Below the pieces are notes generated by a model. It saw only the letters and a program-made list of their open reading frames with translations, did no database searches and was not told the origin of the DNA. The position numbers were made by a program, and so were the translations under genes. Shown here piece by piece: positions 6,933 through 7,961 of a stretch of DNA of 7,961 nt. Source of the stretch: Chlamydiales bacterium (GTDB lineage Bacteria > Chlamydiota > Chlamydiia > Chlamydiales > JAACFD01); the NCBI GenBank assembly GCA_009937555.1, contig JAACFD010000087.1:1-7961 (forward strand), in the 5' to 3' direction. Position 1 is the first letter of the stretch. Each line of letters opens with the position of its first letter.

Positions 6933-6949
6933 CATTTTATCCTAAAATG
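6933..6949. repeat. Inverted repeat CATTTTA-TCC-TAAAATG, possible operator
   Basis: Two perfect 7-bp arms are separated by three bases. The site abuts the next palindrome with a single base between them and lies 57 bases before the TTG start of the plus-strand gene. The arms also contain a TAAAAT hexamer that could serve as a -10 box behind TTGAAA (6923-6928), although the 14-base spacing is short. Confidence 0.5.
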
Positions 6950-6950
6950 G

Positions 6951-6964
6951 AGGCTTGCAAGCCT
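6951..6964. repeat. Perfect 14-bp palindrome AGGCTTGCAAGCCT, possible operator
   Basis: A fully symmetric 14-bp site 42 bases before the TTG start of the plus-strand gene. Its half-site AGGCTT/AAGCCT also forms the arms of the hairpin at 6807-6838, so the same hexamer occurs four times in this intergenic region. Such a site is typical of a dimeric regulator. Confidence 0.55.
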
Positions 6965-6981
6965 AGTTGATGCTTGATAAA
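6955..6981 (+). promoter_or_regulatory. Weak candidate promoter of the plus-strand gene
   Basis: TTGCAA (6955-6960) and GATAAA (6976-6981) each match four of six consensus bases, with a short 15-base spacer. Transcription would begin near 6988, leaving a short leader with the ribosome binding site. The -35 box would lie within the 14-bp palindrome, which would suit repression. The match is weak and other boxes (for example TATAAG at 6874-6879) are possible. Confidence 0.25.
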
Positions 6982-6994
6982 CCGTATTTTTACC

Positions 6995-7000
6995 AGAGGT
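6995..7000 (+). promoter_or_regulatory. Ribosome binding site that sets the TTG start of the plus-strand gene
   Basis: AGAGGT is followed after six bases by TTG at 7007-7009. An in-frame stop TGA lies at 6968-6970, and the first in-frame ATG is only at codon 30 (7094-7096) without a comparable signal, so TTG is preferred. Confidence 0.65.
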
Positions 7001-7006
7001 CACACA

Positions 7007-7961
7007 TTGAACATAATTTCAAATACTACTAAGAGAAACAAGATTAACCTCGAAGATTACGATTTTGAAAAAGATATCACTAACCGCCTGCTAATGTCAT
7101 CCTTTACACACACTGATGTAGAAGTTCTTGAAGAAATCCTAAACTCTTCTATTAGAGTAAGTATTCACAATATTGCTGATAATTTATCAACAAGTCCTGA
7201 AGCCATCAAGCCATCAATAGAAAAGCTGCAAAAAATCAATCTTTTTAAGCTAGAAGATGAGATCTTAATTGTAGACAAAGAGATGCGTAAATACTACGAG
7301 TTTCAAATCATGAAATTTGATGATGACTTCCGCCCTTCTATGGAGTTCCTACAAAATCTCCTAAAAAAAGTACCTATACACACATTGCCTGCATGGTACT
7401 TACTACCTAGAAGTTCTGATAATATTTTTGATGCAATCATAGAGAAATTCCTTATTACCCCTCAGGTCTATAAGCGCTACCTTAGCGAAGTGAATTTCCC
7501 TGAAGAACCTTTGAACAAAATAATGGAAGAAGTCTTTAGTTCTAAAGATCTTAAAGTTCGTTCTAAGGTATTAAGAGAAAAGTATGATTTAAGTAGAGAA
7601 GAATTTGAACGCCTAATGCTCATCTTAGAATTTAGTTTTGTCTGCTGCTTAAGCTATACTAGACATGGCGATGACTGGAAAGAGGTGGTTACTCCTTTTT
7701 ATGAATGGGGTAAGTACGTTCAGACCAATAGAGAGAATGCCCCTAGATTTATTGAAGACCCAGAAAAGATTGATAAATTCCAACCCGACAATTTCTCATT
7801 TGTAAGGGACATGGGACGAATTCTAGCTGCTTGCAGCCCTAAAAAACCCTTAGCCCTTCTGCCTTTCCAAGATACTTACTCCCTTAGCATGGAGCAAGTC
7901 AAAAAAATGAAGCTAGAAACTTTTTGGAGAGATGAAGAAGAAACTCTGGCCTATACTTCTA
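7007..7961 (+). CDS. Unrecognised protein with N-terminal winged-helix-like region, 3' end outside window
   Basis: The frame is open for 318 codons to the window end with no stop, and the product looks like a soluble real protein. It is rich in Glu, Lys, Asp and Phe/Tyr, with no signal peptide or membrane segment. I do not recognise the family. Residues 38-100 look like a winged helix: a helix (38-47), IHNIADNLSTSPEAIKPSIE (53-72) reading as helix-turn-helix, then a strand pair (81-90) that could be the wing. The rest is predicted mostly helical, with distinctive stretches TLPAWYLLPR (126-135), FLITPQVYKRYL (148-159) and TRHGDDWKEVVTPFYEW (218-234). The TTG start follows AGAGGT at six bases; a start at the ATG of codon 30 would still keep the helix-turn-helix. 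It is transcribed away from the gyrase operon, and its upstream region carries three palindromes. A regulatory role is an inference; codon use resembles the neighbours. Confidence 0.8.
   Translation, partial: MNIISNTTKRNKINLEDYDFEKDITNRLLMSSFTHTDVEVLEEILNSSIRVSIHNIADNLSTSPEAIKPSIEKLQKINLFKLEDEILIVDKEMRKYYEFQIMKFDDDFRPSMEFLQNLLKKVPIHTLPAWYLLPRSSDNIFDAIIEKFLITPQVYKRYLSEVNFPEEPLNKIMEEVFSSKDLKVRSKVLREKYDLSREEFERLMLILEFSFVCCLSYTRHGDDWKEVVTPFYEWGKYVQTNRENAPRFIEDPEKIDKFQPDNFSFVRDMGRILAACSPKKPLALLPFQDTYSLSMEQVKKMKLETFWRDEEETLAYTS

Larger units (their letters stand above)
6706..7006. other. Divergent intergenic region between dciA and the unknown plus-strand gene
   Basis: This 301-nt stretch is very AT-rich and has no convincing coding frame or RNA gene. 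Reading upward it holds the dciA leader and promoter (to 6764), an A10 tract (6775-6784), a C6 run (6794-6799), a long imperfect hairpin (6807-6838) followed by T7 (6846-6852), and a T8 run (6902-6909). Three palindromes follow (6914-6923, 6933-6949, 6951-6964), and then the ribosome binding site of the plus-strand gene. The density of dyads on the right side suggests regulatory sites for the divergent gene. Confidence 0.7.

Noticed and set aside
1..7961. Mobile element, CRISPR array, tRNA or prophage
   Set aside because: No terminal repeats, regular spaced repeats, cloverleaf sequence, transposase or phage genes were seen; the whole window is core chromosome.

Overview
The window is a slice of bacterial core chromosome, most probably from a member of the Chlamydiae outside the genus Chlamydia. 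Three things point there. First, the order DUF721 gene - gyrB - gyrA - tmk - clamp-loader delta' is, from memory, that of Chlamydia trachomatis around CT187-CT191. Second, the GyrA text has chlamydial-style motifs such as HPHGE.VIYPT and NGSSGIAVGMATNIPP. Third, GyrB has the long spacer between GIPVG and SALEVV seen in that group. The DNA is AT-rich and codon use looks uniform. No transfer signs, mobile elements, tRNA, rRNA or CRISPR were seen.

Positions 1-6705 form one tight minus-strand gene set, read from high to low coordinates: a small DUF721/DciA-like gene (6367-6705), gyrB (3770-6310), gyrA (1173-3749), tmk (509-1153) and the 5' part of holB (1-518, running off the window). Gaps are 56, 20 and 19 nt, and tmk overlaps holB by 10 nt, so this is very likely an operon. 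Its job is coherent: a probable helicase loader, both gyrase subunits, the kinase that makes dTDP for dTTP, and a clamp-loader subunit. A good sigma70/sigma66-type promoter with an upstream T tract lies just before the first gene.

Positions 6706-7006 are a 301-nt divergent intergenic region. It holds the operon promoter, a long imperfect hairpin, and three closely spaced palindromes next to the gene on the other side.

From 7007 to the window end a plus-strand gene is open for 318 codons without a stop. It starts with TTG behind a strong ribosome binding site. I do not recognise its family. Its N-terminal part resembles a winged helix, which suggests a chlamydial DNA-binding or regulatory protein, but this is tentative.

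Most of the window is ordinary housekeeping. The parts worth a second look are the unknown divergent gene with its palindromes, the GyrA quinolone-pocket residues (Gly83, Pro87), the coumarin-pocket Lys in GyrB, and a delta' subunit lacking the usual zinc-binding cysteines.
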